Positions 27,401 to 41,048 are shown, counted from the stretch's first letter. The stretch is DNA of 64,000 nucleotides from Ficedula albicollis (GCF_000247815.1 NC_021678.1:9320874-9384873), one strand, 5' to 3'. Translations and numbers: made by a program. Notes: generated by a model from the letters alone, not told the origin.

Positions 27401-30400
27401 TTTCCTGCGCTTCCTAGAAAAGCAGAAAACACTTCACTGGAAGCTACCTTCTCATGGCATGGCTCCAGTACTGCACGTAAGGCTGGGCTATAAGGCACTG
27501 TGCCCAGGAAACAGACTCTGCTGCTCCCTGGAAATTACTGGCTGGGGCAGGTTCACTCTAACACTTCAGTATTTCTGCCTGCATCTGTGCTAAACTCTTC
27601 AGGCATAGCTTAGGGCCCCTGCATGGTGCCTATGCCATGCACAGGTGTGGTATAGCTGCCACAAACTGTGTGCCAATACTTGACTGTCAAGAGAAGAGCA
27701 TTTCCAGCAAATGCACTCTAATAGGATTCTTTTTTCTCTGTGGTTTCGTCTCTGTTTATTAAACATCTTGTTTGAAAGAGAAAGCAAATAAATTCTGCCA
27801 CATTCCTCCTTTCTGCATCACTGTACTTGGAACATAATGTGGGCCAAGGACAAAAATGCTGCAGAAGCATCTTTTGGAAATATCGACCGCAAACACTTGG
27901 TAAGGAGTGAGCTCATACGTAGCACGCTAATTGCATTTCTGAACAGACATTAGGTTAGGCTCTTCTGGAATGAATTTAAGCAAATTAAGAAATACAGAAA
28001 GGTATGAAAAAAGAAAACTGATTTACCTGATTGTTACAAGCAACAATGATGTGTTCTGGTTCTGGCATGACATTGCTTTTCTGGGCCACGAGGGTGTCTT
28101 TGGTACGTCCTGGGAGGCGATAGGAAGAAAAGAGTCCGTAGTACTGCTTCATACAGAGAGGATGGCCAGACAGCTGTCCACGAGAAAAATCAGCAGGTAA
28201 AGCATGGCTGCAGAGAAGGGGGAAAACAAAGCCAGAGGAAAAGAGGGGAGAGAGACAGAAAGGAAAAGAAATCTAATCTGTCCTTTGTTCTGGTACAATT
28301 AGATCAGGTATAACACAAATTGAATAATAAAATGAGATTACAGTATAAGGGAAATAGATGAATTCCCATACCAAAGTTAAATACATCATTTCTGGCAGCT
28401 TCATGCATATTCATTAAGCAACTGCATTATTATCTAGTGGGAATGGAAATAGCAGGTCACAAGCAGCTTTGCAATGTGTATAGGAAGCCTGCCTAGATGG
28501 GACCCTGGAAACTTGGCAGGATGGAAGTCAGCAGAACAGCTGGGAAAGACCAGCACCTTGAAGAAAGGTACTGATGAAATTCCTTGCAAATCACAGCAGC
28601 CCTTTACTGTGCTGACTGGTTAGAGAGTGTGTGAGAGGGCCTTGCCTGACAAACAAGACTTGGGCAATACAGTGGGAATTTCTGTTTCCCACAGGTCCTG
28701 ACTTTTGTGCTAATTTTTACTTAGACCTATGGAGTAATATAAGCTGAAAACCTATTCTTTGTTTTTATTTGAAGGTAGGTGAAACAAGCATCTCTTAAAA
28801 GGCTTCTTTAGTGGCCAGGAAAAAACCAAACAATTACAGTCACAATTATGATTATAGATTGTAAAATACCCCACTGACACTGCAGCAGTAAATAATGGTG
28901 CTGCTGGTCAGGAGAGGCTGCAGGACCACAGGAGGAAGATCTTACAGTGCAGACAGCTTCCTTCTGCAGAAGAAGAATAAACTTCCAACTTGTCAGACAG
29001 GGGCAGGGCTGAAGTAGCAGGCAAGGAAGTTTACTCTCATGCAGCTGATGAGGGGTAATGTTTTATGATAGTTTATCTTGGTTAACCATGTCTTTAGACT
29101 GTTGCAGGTCTAAACCAGGGATATTCGCTTTAGTTGCCAACGCTCAAATTCTCTGTACCACTTGCACAGGTGCATAATACATACATAATTTGAAGAATCC
29201 TGTATTTCCCCTGTGTTTTTATTCAGAAAGCAAAAAGAGCATAAGTAGCTTATTTTTACTGGCTACTGAGCCAGCCTTTCTGTGGTGAGACTTCCCTCCC
29301 TGCTGGGATGTGTTTTTCTCTGAGGGGAGGGAGGAGGGACAGTGCTGTTGCAAGTGGAGAGTGCAGTATGTGGAGAGTGCCAGGAAATGTGTGCAGGCTG
29401 TGTAACCACAGTGCTGCTGCCCTTTGGGTGTAGGGAACACAAGCTTCCTCTTGTGCTCTCAGTAACTCTGTTAGGCAAATTGTGTGTGTCCTTTTGGGCT
29501 GCACCGTGCCTGCCAGAGTGGGGACTGCCAGCCATCAAAAAGGATCCTTCTTCAATCTGTTACACAGCAGAAGGGGCATAAAAAATTGCTGAAGCCCTTG
29601 CCCTGAATCATGCTGGAGCTCCAGCCCTTCCCCATGGTGGAGAGGTGCAATACAGCCTGGCTTTGTACTGAGGGCAGCCTTGGATCAGAAGCCCTGTGGA
29701 TACTCAAGCTCTCCTTCCAAGCTACTTACGTGTCCAGTAAAGCTTTGTAGTCCTGCACTCCTGAAATGAGATTGGCGGCAAACCTGCAAGTAGCAGAGAG
29801 AAGTGACATCAGTCTTTTGTCATTTGGCAACGCTGGGAGACAGAGGAAAGCCTGGATGATTGATGACACAGCATAAGGAGAGAAAGTCTTCTGGCTTGGC
29901 AAGAAGAGCTCCCTACCCCCCACCCAAAACCTAAATTAATTCACGTCAAGAGAAATATGAAATCCTAGAGACAGTCCCTTCAAATGGTTAAACAGAGTAC
30001 CACAGGAGGAAGCCTGAAAGTGCTTATTTAGAGAAAGGGAGCAGAGACTGAATATTAAATAGAATCCTCACATGGGTTTCAATATCAATACTCATAACCT
30101 GTCCAGTATTAGAGTACTTCCTGTCCTCAGCAAATATTCTTTTTGCAGAGCTGTGGACAGGTGTATTATTTCCTGACATTGTCTGTTTGCACTGTGTCAG
30201 AATGGGAGGCTCTAAGAAAAATATCTCCTTGTTAAAGCACGTGCATTAGAAAATGCAAGGTGGAGTTTTTTTGAAAGCTATGTGCACAATAAATTTATTC
30301 AGTAATGAATGGAAGCATTTACAGTTATGTTTAAAGTAAAGTAAAAAGATGCATTAGCTGTCTATGCAAAATGTTAAAATAATGCATATTGGTTTCGAGG

Positions 30401-33400
30401 TTCTGGCTGTTTTATAATAGCATAAATTCACATGCAGTTAATTATTTCAGTAATGAGCAGCTAGAGAGTGCTAAAAGCAAAGAGGAAAATTGCACTATAT
30501 GAAGGTAGATTTTTACTGTTTTAAAAGGAAGAATGTCTTGGCAAGGGCTGAAGAATGAAATCCTGTTTTAAGGGTGTCTGGAGAGGTATATTCTGTGCTT
30601 GGCTACGTGCTTACCTTCTCACTTTCTAAATGATAGTAATTGCTCACAACAGCTCAAAGCAGAAAGATCAGTTCAGGGCTGGGACTGATGGGCCTGAAGG
30701 AAGCAGTGTTCTTGGGGAAGAATGATTTCTGAATTCTTATTCTTAGATCTCCTGTGTTTCTGGTGCCCTTTTGTGCATCTGAGAGGGACAATTTAATGCC
30801 AGCATGGCCTTTTCAGTTTGCAGGGTGGCTACGAGTCCTAGTGAAGCCATGTTAAAGATTATTTTCCTTTAAACCGTGTGTCAGGAATTAGTGATTATTT
30901 TTTCATCACAAAGTGGTTTACTTGAATCACGTACAGTAAAAAGCTTTGTAAATATTCCTCAAAAATATAAATCCCCTGTCATTTTTTAATACAATACATT
31001 TAATAGTAATGGCATCTCTCTTTCTGAATATCAGTATGAGTTACCCCAGAAACACTGCCCTCAGTCTGCAGGCCTCATAGGAAATCATTTTAATGGCTAC
31101 AGCCCTTATTTTTTAATGAAAGTTGATTGTCCTTTTGCAAAAGCAGTACATTTAAAATATCCTTTCATTTAGTGAAAGCTGTAACACATTACCTCAGCTG
31201 GTCATTCACGTCCTTGAAACACTGAGGAGCAAAGATAATTGCAGGGCTGGAATTGACTGGAAGAGCCAGGCGGTTGTTGAGGTACATGTCATCCAGCCAG
31301 TAGTTAAACACCTGAGGGAAGGGGACACAACATCTTAAAGCTGCCAGCAGCACACAGAAAAGCAGTCTGGGGTGAGGGGACAGTGCCTGGTGCTCCTGGT
31401 GTCAGCCATGGGCTCTGATTAATGGAGCTGCTGAGAATTTTCAGTCTGGGCTCCGTGACCTCAGCTCAGCAGAAGTCAGCTGCAATTCCATAATCCTATT
31501 TCTCAATCAATGGCAATTTACAGTGTGTTCCATTAAAAACTAAACATGCTCCTGTTCTGGTGCTTTTGGGTATTTTGTTGTTTGCTTCTCTGTATGACCA
31601 GAAAATGTTTGAACACAACATGTTAGCTCCTGCATAGCAATTAGGATATGTTTAAGAGAGGGCCAGGGTTTTACTAGTGATGCCTTTTCTCAGGGGGCTT
31701 CAAGTATTTGTCAATGATGCCAAGATGCTCCAGTGTTAGCAATACCCATCAGATATTGTCCTGTAGCAAGACAGAGTGGGAAAAGAATTTCCCAAGCCTA
31801 ATGGTTCAGTCCTGCAGAAAGTGGCATGTGGACAGGGCCCCTGGAGAATTCCCTTTGTGTCCACTGACACAAATGCAGATTGCTGATCCTTGACCCAGAC
31901 ACACATTAAATTTCTAACCATTTTTACTGAAAACATAAAGATGAACAGTAACTTCATTCCTTTATGTTCGAGCAGAGATTGAAGAATCATTATTTGGAAA
32001 ATGGAGGCTTTCACAAAAAGATCAAATGGTCTTTCTGAGAGGGCAGGCTTTGCATATGGTAACTATAAACAACAACGAAATTATGCAAAAATAATTACAA
32101 ATGCATGCATCAGTTGAAAAAGTTTTCCTCCGAGATATTTCATTGCTGTTAGAACAGATGCTTCCCCCACGGTCTCTGGAGTCTTCAGGGGAACATGCTA
32201 GAGATATACTCCTGGCAAGCTAAATTCCAAATAAAACCATTTCTAATTTACCTTAGGAATCAGGTATTTATTTTATTAACCAGTATTTAAAGCTGTCACA
32301 ATTTCAGAAAATGCTTATGCATCCTTCCTCTCTAATTTTCATGCTATAAGCATTCAAATGAGCAGTTGCCTTCTGGAATATTATTTCCTATCAGGAACAC
32401 TATTGAAATGCTGGTTAGTTTAGCCACCATGAAGTTCTGTGATGACAACATGAAAACAAGATTGGGCAGCATTTTGTTCAGAAATTAAACACTGCTTTTA
32501 AAATGAAAGCACTGACAGCACTCTACACCTTTTCCCCCTGACTGTAGCAGCAATTCAATGGAGTTTTTAGGTGTGTCACACAAAAGGGAGAACCACAATT
32601 CACTGACACCAGTAACAAGCCTGCAGGATTTCACTGAATCCCTAAAATAATTTTCCTTGTTGGGATGGAAGGACTTCAATAAAACCCTAATTTTCAGCTG
32701 CCATATTCTAACATGCTTAATGAGGGCAGGGTGAACTGAGACTTTGTGGAATGGTAAAATTTACTTTAGCTGTGCCTTACCTAATTTGCCTGCCTTGGGA
32801 AGCAGAAAGCTGAACTTTCAAAAAGGCAGAGGTCTCAGCATGATCTGTGTGATAGATGCACATGTATATACATCTGTGTGCATATTTGGCAGAGTAACTT
32901 CTTCAGGATAACTACAGTGGTATAGTGTGACAATCAATGTCAAATAACAATTCAGTTTTAAAAGACTAACTCCTATAACGAAGTATTCCATTCCAGAGTA
33001 ACTGGAGTGGATCAGAACTTTGGGTGCACAGCCATCTTGTGCACTTTTAAAGCCCTATCAGAAAGTATTTTTCATTCTAACAAAAAGTCTAAATCTTGTT
33101 ATTTAGAACAAAGGAAGAAATTACATCCAAAAGGTGTGTTTCCTAAAGGTGTCGTGACTCTTCTGTGTATGAACCTGAGCTGAATGTCAACAATGCCATT
33201 AATGTCAACAAACTGTTGACCTGAAAACATAGTCATGACATGGATTTTGAATAATTTTAAAAATCTAGCCTATTAAGTCCAAAATATTCCTTTGTCAGAG
33301 TGAGCCCTGTTTGCATTGACCTGCTGAAAGAAAACAGTGATTGCATAGAGAAGATCAGAAAGAACTTGCAAATAAGCACCATCCAACACAGCAAATATTT

Positions 33401-35626
33401 TTTCCACTGCATTCACTTACCCAGTTTGTTGTCTTTCCACTTCTTTCCTCCAGCATTTGCTGCAAGGATTCCCCCAGGCCTCCTGGAGTTCCAAATTTCT
33501 CCACGATGGCCTTGGTCTTTTTGAATTGCTCCTCTGGCACCAAGTGTTTCATGCACTGTAGGTACATGTGTAGGGTCTGCTGCAGTGGTGGAACTGGAAG
33601 TTTTGGCACTTCCTAGTCATTAAAAAGAAATATATATTAGTGAGTAATTCTACTGGTTTCCAATCTGTCCTCTTGTGTTTTCTTTCTTTTTTTTTTTTTT
33701 TTTGTTTTTGTTTTTGGTTTTGGTTTTGGTTTTGTTTTGTTGCTGATTAATATATTACACCCCTTTAAGAGGCCTGATTACTACAAATGTACTGTTTGTG
33801 CAAATTCACTGTTTGTTTCAAATGGATAGAGCAGTGGACTAGTGGAAAAATATCAAGGACACCTTTTCCTTGTTAAAAATTCTAGAAATCCTAGAACAGA
33901 GGCATGACACAAGCAAATACCCTGAACTAAACTCTAGGAAATCTGCAAATATATTACAAAATAATAAAAAAATAACCTAAGGTATTTCATTAGTAAAGAA
34001 GAGCATTTAGCTTATGATTAGTAAAACCATGGGTTAATACTTGTCTGATTGGTAATATGAATGGTTATAAAAATATAGGAGTAGAAAACATGCAGGTCTA
34101 CCTGTTTATTAGTACTGACTATATACAGTCCTCAATAAGCTTGTGTTTTACCCTGCCAAACCTCTGCTGTCAGTCAGTCTGGAACCCCCTGGAAGGCTTG
34201 ATAAAACATTTCTATTTATACTTCCTTTATCCTTACCTTGTTCAGAGCAATAGTATCTAGGAAGAAAAGAACTCCATGCTGTCCATGCAATTAAGTGTCC
34301 TTTGTTTTTTAATACAGAATTAACCAAGTAAAGGGTAATTAGTCATTTAAAAGCCAGAGCATTTATGGGGGCAGTGGGAAAACCGAGCAAGGAGGTAATT
34401 CATGAAAGACTGGGAAATTGCAAGAGGCTGTGATGCTCTAAGGGTGGTTCCTCAGGGAGGGAGCTGTGTCTCCTAGCTGAGAAATGGTCATCTGATGCAG
34501 CTATGCTTGTCCATTAGTGATTAGTGTAGGCCATAAATTTTTGGAGGCTTTATTTTTCTAATTTGATTTCTTCTCATCTCCTAAAGCAGTTCAACGTGCA
34601 GATCTTTTTGCTAGCTCTTGCTGTAATGGACATTAATTTTAGTAGGATTGCAGGCCATAGAGTGATTTTGGGTGGAAGAAAGGATTAGCAGTTACCTGTC
34701 CCACCTGCTGCTCAGAGTTAGTCCAGGGCAGGCAGGGACTGGGTGTTCTCTGAGCTCAGTACAAGCTCTGCCTTTTGACATACAAAGAAAAGTCAGTGGT
34801 GCATTATATTCCCTATCTAGAAACCAAAGATTTTAGATACTCATGATAAGTGTCACAGGATTACCTGCTATTAATGGAAATGCAGTTCCAATTTAGCCTG
34901 TAGTACACCCAGAAATAAAAGAATGGCAATTCTACAGTTTCAAGCTATGTTTAGTCAAGATATATTTCTTCTGTCATTGATTTCTCTGGTCATTGGAAAC
35001 AGATGTGCTAACTAGTCTTTCTTTTTGATACCTGGCTTTGGCCCTATCTTTCTGGGTAAGGCTCCTGTGCAGTTCATGACTGCTTAGGAAAAAACCCTGG
35101 AGGCTGACTATTGACCCGACACACCCAGCACCTTCTAAACCAGCTTGAAAATTAATCATATGTGATAGTTTGATAGTGCTGTACTAACAAGAATAATTTC
35201 ATACCATCTCTGACTTTGTAGTATAAAAATATTTGTTGTATAATAATATTTATTTTACTGTAATTCTTCGGAGGATGTTGGGAGAAAGAGTTTAGTTGGA
35301 TATGAGTAGCACTAGAGTTATATCAAGTTTCTGGCTATAAACTGTTGCAGGATAACTGGTGTTCCCTGAAATGAAAAAATTGACTCTAGAACAGAGCTTG
35401 GGTTACAATTATGATATTAATCTTACAGAATTAAAAGTTGTTCCTTTTTCCCTTTTTGTTTTCCCAGAAAGATTTACTTACTCTTTCATCTTTACTGGAT
35501 GTATCTTTCTCGTTCTTCTGCATGTTTTTTTCTAGGTCAGGCATTCCTGCATTTCTTTTGGTATCTTTCGTTGAGGACAGAAATTGAAGTCACTTGGGGG
35601 CACTTATGGAGCCTGATGCCTCAGTT
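9160..35626 (-). CDS. CHAT: Choline O-acetyltransferase, 14 coding exons, complete core protein
   Basis: Transfers the acetyl group of acetyl-CoA to choline to make acetylcholine in cholinergic neurons; the enzyme is mainly cytosolic in nerve terminals. Fourteen exons were joined at GT/AG sites with matching phases, giving 635 residues plus TGA (human core isoform is about 630). Visible landmarks: the choline/carnitine acyltransferase signature 1 around VPKLPVPPL (residues 23-31); signature 2 starting RWYDKPMQ and ending CEHSPFDG across the exon 7/8 junction, with the catalytic histidine at residue 334 by my count; and the conserved STS triplet of ILSTSQ (548-550). The start is the ATG at 35,544, giving [10 protein letters not shown]; it follows a probable spliced 5' UTR (35,545-35,626). 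SLC18A3 lies upstream on the same strand, as in other vertebrates. No internal stop or frameshift was seen. The first non-coding exon and promoter were not located. Confidence 0.97.
10774..10911 (-). CDS. CHAT: CHAT exon 13 (residues 506-551)
   Basis: This 138-nt exon encodes [40 protein letters not shown] and ILSTSQ. The STS triplet is the conserved acyltransferase active-site motif. Phase 0 at both ends; acceptor ATCACAG, donor GTGAGC. Confidence 0.97.
13779..13841 (-). CDS. CHAT: CHAT exon 12, diverged short exon (residues 485-505)
   Basis: This 63-nt exon (21 codons, phase 0 both ends) encodes [20 protein letters not shown] and L. The human counterpart reads [20 protein letters not shown], so the KDAI-AQT core is kept while the flanks differ. 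The acceptor is CCCAACAG and the donor GTGAGT. It was identified from homology, phase and splice sites together. Confidence 0.9.
16875..17016 (-). CDS. CHAT: CHAT exon 11 (residues 437-484)
   Basis: This 142-nt exon encodes [40 protein letters not shown] and GDKTAVS. The donor chosen is GTATGT below 16,875, because it leaves phase 0 for exon 12 and aligns with the human spacing before SEK. A nearer GT at 16,894-16,893 would break the frame and was rejected. Confidence 0.95.
18437..18559 (-). CDS. CHAT: CHAT exon 10 (residues 396-437)
   Basis: This 123-nt exon encodes [19 protein letters not shown] followed by [20 protein letters not shown] and Y. The acceptor is TTTTCCAG and the donor GTAAGG. 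It is strongly conserved; IKKQK and [14 protein letters not shown] match human. Confidence 0.97.
18602..18760 (-). mobile_element. Probable CR1-like LINE 3' fragment, reversed
   Basis: Contains AAAGTTGGAAAAGAACTCTT and GATCATCAAGTCCAACCATT, followed by a run resembling ACCACTAAACCAT. These are typical of reverse-oriented avian CR1 3' ends of an older subfamily. It lies in CHAT intron 9, just above exon 10 in plus coordinates. Family assignment is from memory of the consensus and is less certain than the 7-kb copy. Confidence 0.6.
19819..19947 (-). CDS. CHAT: CHAT exon 9 (residues 353-396)
   Basis: This 129-nt exon encodes [19 protein letters not shown], then [20 protein letters not shown] and KLQ. 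It matches the human stretch [20 protein letters not shown]. The acceptor is CCAACAG and the donor GTAGAA; phases agree with exons 8 and 10. Confidence 0.96.
20136..20236 (-). CDS. CHAT: CHAT exon 8 with catalytic histidine (residues 320-353)
   Basis: This 101-nt exon encodes [20 protein letters not shown] and then [13 protein letters not shown]. The His in CEHSPFDG is the catalytic base of the ChAT/carnitine acyltransferase family; it falls at residue 334 of the joined protein. The exon ends in phase 2 at GTGAGT. Confidence 0.97.
22159..22328 (-). CDS. CHAT: CHAT exon 7 (residues 263-319)
   Basis: This 170-nt exon encodes [20 protein letters not shown] and ends [11 protein letters not shown], the first half of acyltransferase signature 2. 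The acceptor is CTCCCCAG and the donor GTAAAA, phase 0 at the end. Confidence 0.97.
25389..25622. repeat. Triple tandem repeat of 73-81 bp
   Basis: Copies start at 25,389, 25,470 and 25,543 with AGTGCAGAATC, followed by CAGCTACATAACTGAGTT and ATTAAAATAAATATTTTGGT. Copies 1 and 3 are almost identical. It lies in CHAT intron 6. Confidence 0.93.
25667..25788. repeat. 61-bp tandem duplication
   Basis: A poly-T stretch followed by CTTTTGGATGAYGTAGGTTA and ACAAAGATAATTTTGCTGTA occurs twice with offset 61. It begins 45 bp after the preceding triple repeat. Confidence 0.92.
26868..27045 (-). CDS. CHAT: CHAT exon 6 (residues 204-263)
   Basis: This 178-nt exon encodes [37 protein letters not shown] and MILMK, and ends after one base of the next codon at a GTTAGC donor. 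The sequence is nearly identical to human ChAT. Confidence 0.97.
28027..28207 (-). CDS. CHAT: CHAT exon 5 (residues 143-203)
   Basis: This 181-nt exon begins in phase 2 after TTCTCTGCAG and encodes [18 protein letters not shown], then [15 protein letters not shown] and [14 protein letters not shown]. It ends in phase 0 at a GTAAAT donor. The middle and end are strongly conserved with human ChAT; the start is variable. Confidence 0.96.
29730..29783 (-). CDS. CHAT: CHAT exon 4 (residues 125-143)
   Basis: This 54-nt exon begins with one base completing an Arg codon, encodes [17 protein letters not shown] and ends in phase 2 at GTAAGT. The acceptor is ACTTGCAG. It is the smallest CHAT exon. Confidence 0.95.
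31193..31311 (-). CDS. CHAT: CHAT exon 3 (residues 86-125)
   Basis: This 119-nt exon encodes [20 protein letters not shown] and ends in phase 2 at a GTAATG donor. It matches the human segment [20 protein letters not shown] almost exactly. Confidence 0.97.
33421..33612 (-). CDS. CHAT: CHAT exon 2 (residues 22-85)
   Basis: This 192-nt exon is in phase 0 at both ends, with acceptor GACTAG and donor GTAAGT. It encodes the acyltransferase N-terminal signature [13 protein letters not shown] and continues through [12 protein letters not shown] to TTNW. It is closely similar to the human protein over its whole length. Confidence 0.97.
33677..33741. repeat. Poly-T and (TTTTGG)n simple repeat
   Basis: A T-run passes into GTTTTT and then GGTTTT units just above CHAT exon 2 in plus coordinates (that is, in the intron upstream of exon 2 on the coding strand). 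Confidence 0.85.
35482..35626 (-). CDS. CHAT: CHAT exon 1 of the coding set (5' UTR plus residues 1-21)
   Basis: Coding part 35,482-35,544 (63 nt) starts at ATG and ends at a GTAAGT donor in phase 0. A pyrimidine-rich acceptor (TATTTCCAG) just above 35,626 suggests that a further upstream non-coding exon is spliced on. The N-terminal 21 residues are lysine- and glutamate-rich and poorly conserved against mammals, as expected for this end of the protein. A second in-frame Met lies at residue 8. The upper exon limit is inference. Confidence 0.85.
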
Positions 35627-37375
35627 CTGGAAATAGAAAAGATTTAAAGTCCTATCAGTACCCGTTATTTATAACCAAAATGTACGAGGGGAGTATTCCC
35701 TGTGCAAACACACGCAGAAGCTTCAGAATGCAAACCTGAAGATAAATATAAGCACAACATTCAAAGTAGCTGAACTGAGCCCTGTGGAGATTGCTCTGAC
35801 ATTGTTTGTCTCATTTTGCTATAAATTTATTTATTCAGAACTATGTGATGCTCATAAAAGGTCCCTTCTCAGCACGGTTTATTTTGTCACTGTAATTTAC
35901 TTTGCAATTTATTGTGACATAATCTGCATGCTTTGTATTACTGTTATATGTTAGCTGGAGGAAAGAGGGGAGTTTTCTTTGAATGCACTTATGTTGACAC
36001 AAGTAATAGTAATGTTGCAGTTTTCTATATTAGGATCTTATATTTCCTTCCCTTACCATTTCTTATGAAAGCACCACAGCCTTTAAATGTATTTTTCATG
36101 GCACTGCACCATGGGTACAGTGAGGTGCCGTGCTAGAAAATGTAAAGTGGGGTTTGATGGAGATGTGCCTTTGCCTAGAATCTCACAGGATACCAGTGCT
36201 TTGGGGCATGTTGGGCTGGGGGACCCTGTAAACCTGCCTGTGAAGGCTGTGGGAGGACTGGCAGGAGTGCTGTACCCTGGGTTTGAGCCACTTTGTCGTG
36301 CAGTCTTTCCAAATAGCACATACTTATCCAGGGACACGGCTTAACCTGCCAAAAGTCACAAAAGTAATCTGTGACAGAGCAAATACCTCCACTCATGTCT
36401 CTCTGGCATTCAGTTGTTTCACTTCACTGGTTTTCACTTCTAAAGATGCCTCTTAGCTCCTTTTCTGTGCAGGAATAAGCTATCTGACACACATATTTCT
36501 TCTGATATACTAGTGACCACACCAAGCAATTGTCCTTTCAGCTATGACAGTACATAAGTGCAGCTAAAGCAGGGGGAAATTTTTGTGTTCAGCCAGTTCT
36601 TGATAGATAGAGGTTTACTGGGTTTTTTACAATTACTTTCCATTGTACATATGCAAAATATAAAAGACAGTATGTGTTGACTATGTAGAAAATAATTTTT
36701 TTCTGTAATCTTTGGAATTATTGCATTCAGGGCATTGGAATTATTTCTACAACAGCTTTTAAGAACAGTTTGGATTAAACTCTACAGTGTATGAAAGTGA
36801 GTTGAAGAGTTTTGTTTAGCAATAGGCAGAGATGGCTGTGGATTATTCCTTTCCTGAGGAATTAGCTTGGCTATTCCAGCCTTGCAGCTTCAGCGTGGCT
36901 CTGCCAATGTGTATGTGGTCACTGACACCTTGTGTTGATCCTGTCCTGCACTGGCTGTCAGTAGGGCCATGTGCTACGAAATAGGTTGAATAAGGTTGAG
37001 AGAAGTCCCTGGGGCCCTGCAATGAGCCACACAGCAAACTCGTGTTGATCTCATCTGCTCACAATTTCAACCCAGGTGAGAGACAATTTCCCTCATGGAA
37101 AGGCCACAGGAATCTACTGCACTGCTCCACTCCCTCCCGTGTGCTGCACAGGGCCCATCACTCTGCTCCTCAAACACAGCTTCAAAGCACCTCAAATAAT
37201 GCACGTCCTGTAACTCTTGGAAGACTTGCCCAGTTGTTTATGGGCTGGCCTCAGCCCCCCACCTGCACTCAAATACAGAGAAGCCATTTTGTCTTTAGAG
37301 CCCCTCAAACTGTGCACCCTTAAAGGAAAAATCCTGCTGGTATTCTTTTTGCTGGGACTTTTGTTCTTTCTTTCC

Positions 37376-37430
37376 TTTTTTTTTTTTTTTTTTTTTTTTT
37401 TCCAAAGGTTTTTTTTTTTTTTTTTTTTTG
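37376..37430. repeat. Poly-T tracts
   Basis: Two T-runs of about 20-26 nt separated by CCAAAGG. Confidence 0.85.
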
Positions 37431-37749
37431 CAATATGGTGTCACGCTGACTAAAAATCTATATTGGCTCAGTGTCTATGGGAAGTGCTACTAACAGCCCT
37501 GCATATCTGTAAAAACAGTGTGATAAAGAGTTTGGAGGTGGTAGCCTGAACTGTGCTTTTCTCTGCTGCGGGGATGAACGGAGGCTTTGTCTCTGGTTCA
37601 AGTGCTGACAGCTTAGCATCACACCCAATCCTGTATTTGCTTAATAAAAGACAAGAAAACTGACACAGAAGAAAATCCTGCAGAAATTCAAGATGACTTC
37701 AAAGTTGCTCACTAGAAAGATGTGAGGTACATTGTCAAAGTTATTAGGC

Positions 37750-37789
37750 AAAAAAAAAAAAAAAAGGAAAAAAAAAAAAAAGAAAAAAT
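37750..37789. repeat. Poly-A tract
   Basis: A-rich run with single interruptions of GG and G. Confidence 0.85.
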
Positions 37790-38458
37790 AATCCTAGCTG
37801 TTTTTATTTACAGCTGGCTTAGCTGGAGGGCCAGGGTGAGCGGCTTAGCACGGTGGCTGCGAGTCACAGCAGGCTGGGGAGCCGGGTGGCCTTCCCCACA
37901 GCTCAAATCCACAACAAAAGGCACTGATCTCTCCGTTAGCAGATAGCAGAGAAGGACTAAGCCCATGTGCTTATACTTGAGTTCTCCTGACACGGGGCAC
38001 TCGGGAGGCAGCTCGCAGTATACGATGTTGTCGGGGCAATACATTCAGTCCCCATCCACTCATCCTCACTGTTATCAGGAGGATAAGCTTAAAGTTCTCA
38101 GGAATCTGTGCTTGAAGTTGAGAGGAATGGATGCGTTGTCAGGAATACACGTGCGAAGCGCTCTCTGCCGCGGCCGTGGGCGCTGCGAGCGGAGCCCGGA
38201 GCCGCCCTGCCGCCGGCCCGGAGCTCCCTGGCAGCGCCCGACCCGTCGGGGAGCGCTCACGCTCCGCCGGGGGCTGCCGGCACGTCCCGACACCTTCCCA
38301 AGCCTCACTCCCCGAAGGAGCCCTTTCCCTGCCGCACCGCCCGTCGCGGCGGACACCCCGCGGGTGCCGCCCAACCCGAGCTCGGCGGAGCGGGCTCGCT
38401 CGGCTGCGCTCCGCGGGACCCGCCGCCCCGCTCCCGCTCTGCCCGGCCCCGGGCTCTG

Positions 38459-39245
<787 letters not shown>

Positions 39246-39426
39246 CTTACGGCCGTCGGGGTCAGCCTCGGCAGCGGCAAGGCCACTCCCAAGGGGCTGC
39301 TGTGCTCGCAGACCCGCGGTGCCGCTGGGGTTGTCGCCAGTGCCGAGAAGTGTCGCTTCTGCGGCTCCTGAAAGCTCGGTGGCCGAAGGGGCGGGCGGCG
39401 CTGCCGGTGGCTGCCGGCAGCACGGT

Positions 39427-40042
<616 letters not shown>

Positions 40043-40229
40043 GGGGCGGCAGCGCGGGCGGTGCCCTGGAGGAGGCTCCGCTTTTGCCGCTTACCACAAG
40101 GAAGCGGCTGCGGTCCAGGGAAGTGGGTCTCACCTCCCACCGCGGTGGCCATTCTCCTTCCCCGAGCCCCCGTGCCAAAGCGCCATCCCGCCGTGTCCAT
40201 GAGCTTTGCGGCGCCCGAGCCGCGCTCGG

Positions 40230-40386
40230 CCGGCCGGGGGGCTGCGGAGCGGAGCGGCGCGACCCGCGCAGCTCAGGGACCGAGCCGCCGCTGCTCCGCG
40301 GCGCCCGGAGCCGGCCGGGGGGCTGCGGAGCGGCGCGACCCGCGCAGCTCAGGGACCGAGCCGCCGCTGCTCCGCGGAGCCCGGAG
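40230..40386. repeat. 81-bp GC-rich tandem duplication in CpG island
   Basis: CCGGCCGGGGGGCTGCGGAG, then GACCCGCGCAGCTCAGGGAC and CGAGCCGCCGCTGCTCCGCG are repeated with offset 81; the first copy carries five extra bases (GAGCG type). It is the edge of the CpG island below SLC18A3. Confidence 0.9.
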
Positions 40387-41048
40387 CTCCGGGGACAGGT
40401 GGGAGACCTTTCATAGGTGCTATGGCCGCTTGCAAATGTCTTTCCCCCCTCTTGCGGTTACAAATAATTTGTTTCCTAATGGGTTAGGAATTAAAATAAA
40501 CGATTTTCTTTTATATTAGGAGAAATTTATAGGGCAAATTATGCAGTCTGGTTCCCTTGTGAGTGGATTGAAGATTTCCACTGTTTGCAAATGTTTGAAT
40601 GAAGCGTTTCACCCATCTTTTGTTTTTGTTTAATCCCTGTCGAATAACTGAGGTGGGTGCCTTTTAATTGGAGCAGCATTTAGCACCGAGAAAGGCACCT
40701 TCCAGTATTATACCTCTAATTGCTGGTAATGTAATTTCTGAAATATTAGAAAACTGAAATTCATGATTGTGGGGAAATAAAATTGAATTCCCATGAGAAT
40801 TCAAGGAGCTGTTTTTAAGCAAGCAGGAGCACGGCTGCAGTGTGATGTTGTTCGCTCAGACCCTTTATGTTGTGAAGAATGAATGAGAACATTTTGTACT
40901 GGGGTTTTCTCCTGTGCCATTTTGGTAGCTAGTGAGAATTGTGCTCTGGGGAATCGTTACTTTAGGGATTACACTGAGCACAACCAGCTCCCAACCTAAA
41001 GCAGCCCTCAAAAACAAAACAAAAGACAATTGATCCCTTTCGATTCTT

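Larger units (their letters stand above)
35627..38129. other. Probable CHAT 5' intron, no exon recognised
   Basis: Lies between the first coding exon and the CpG island. Contains poly-T and poly-A tracts. The open frames here have no recognisable homology. Confidence 0.5.

Noticed and set aside
33696..33741. Telomere-like GGTTTT repeat
   Set aside because: It is not the vertebrate TTAGGG repeat and grades directly out of poly-T, so it is simple low-complexity intron sequence.
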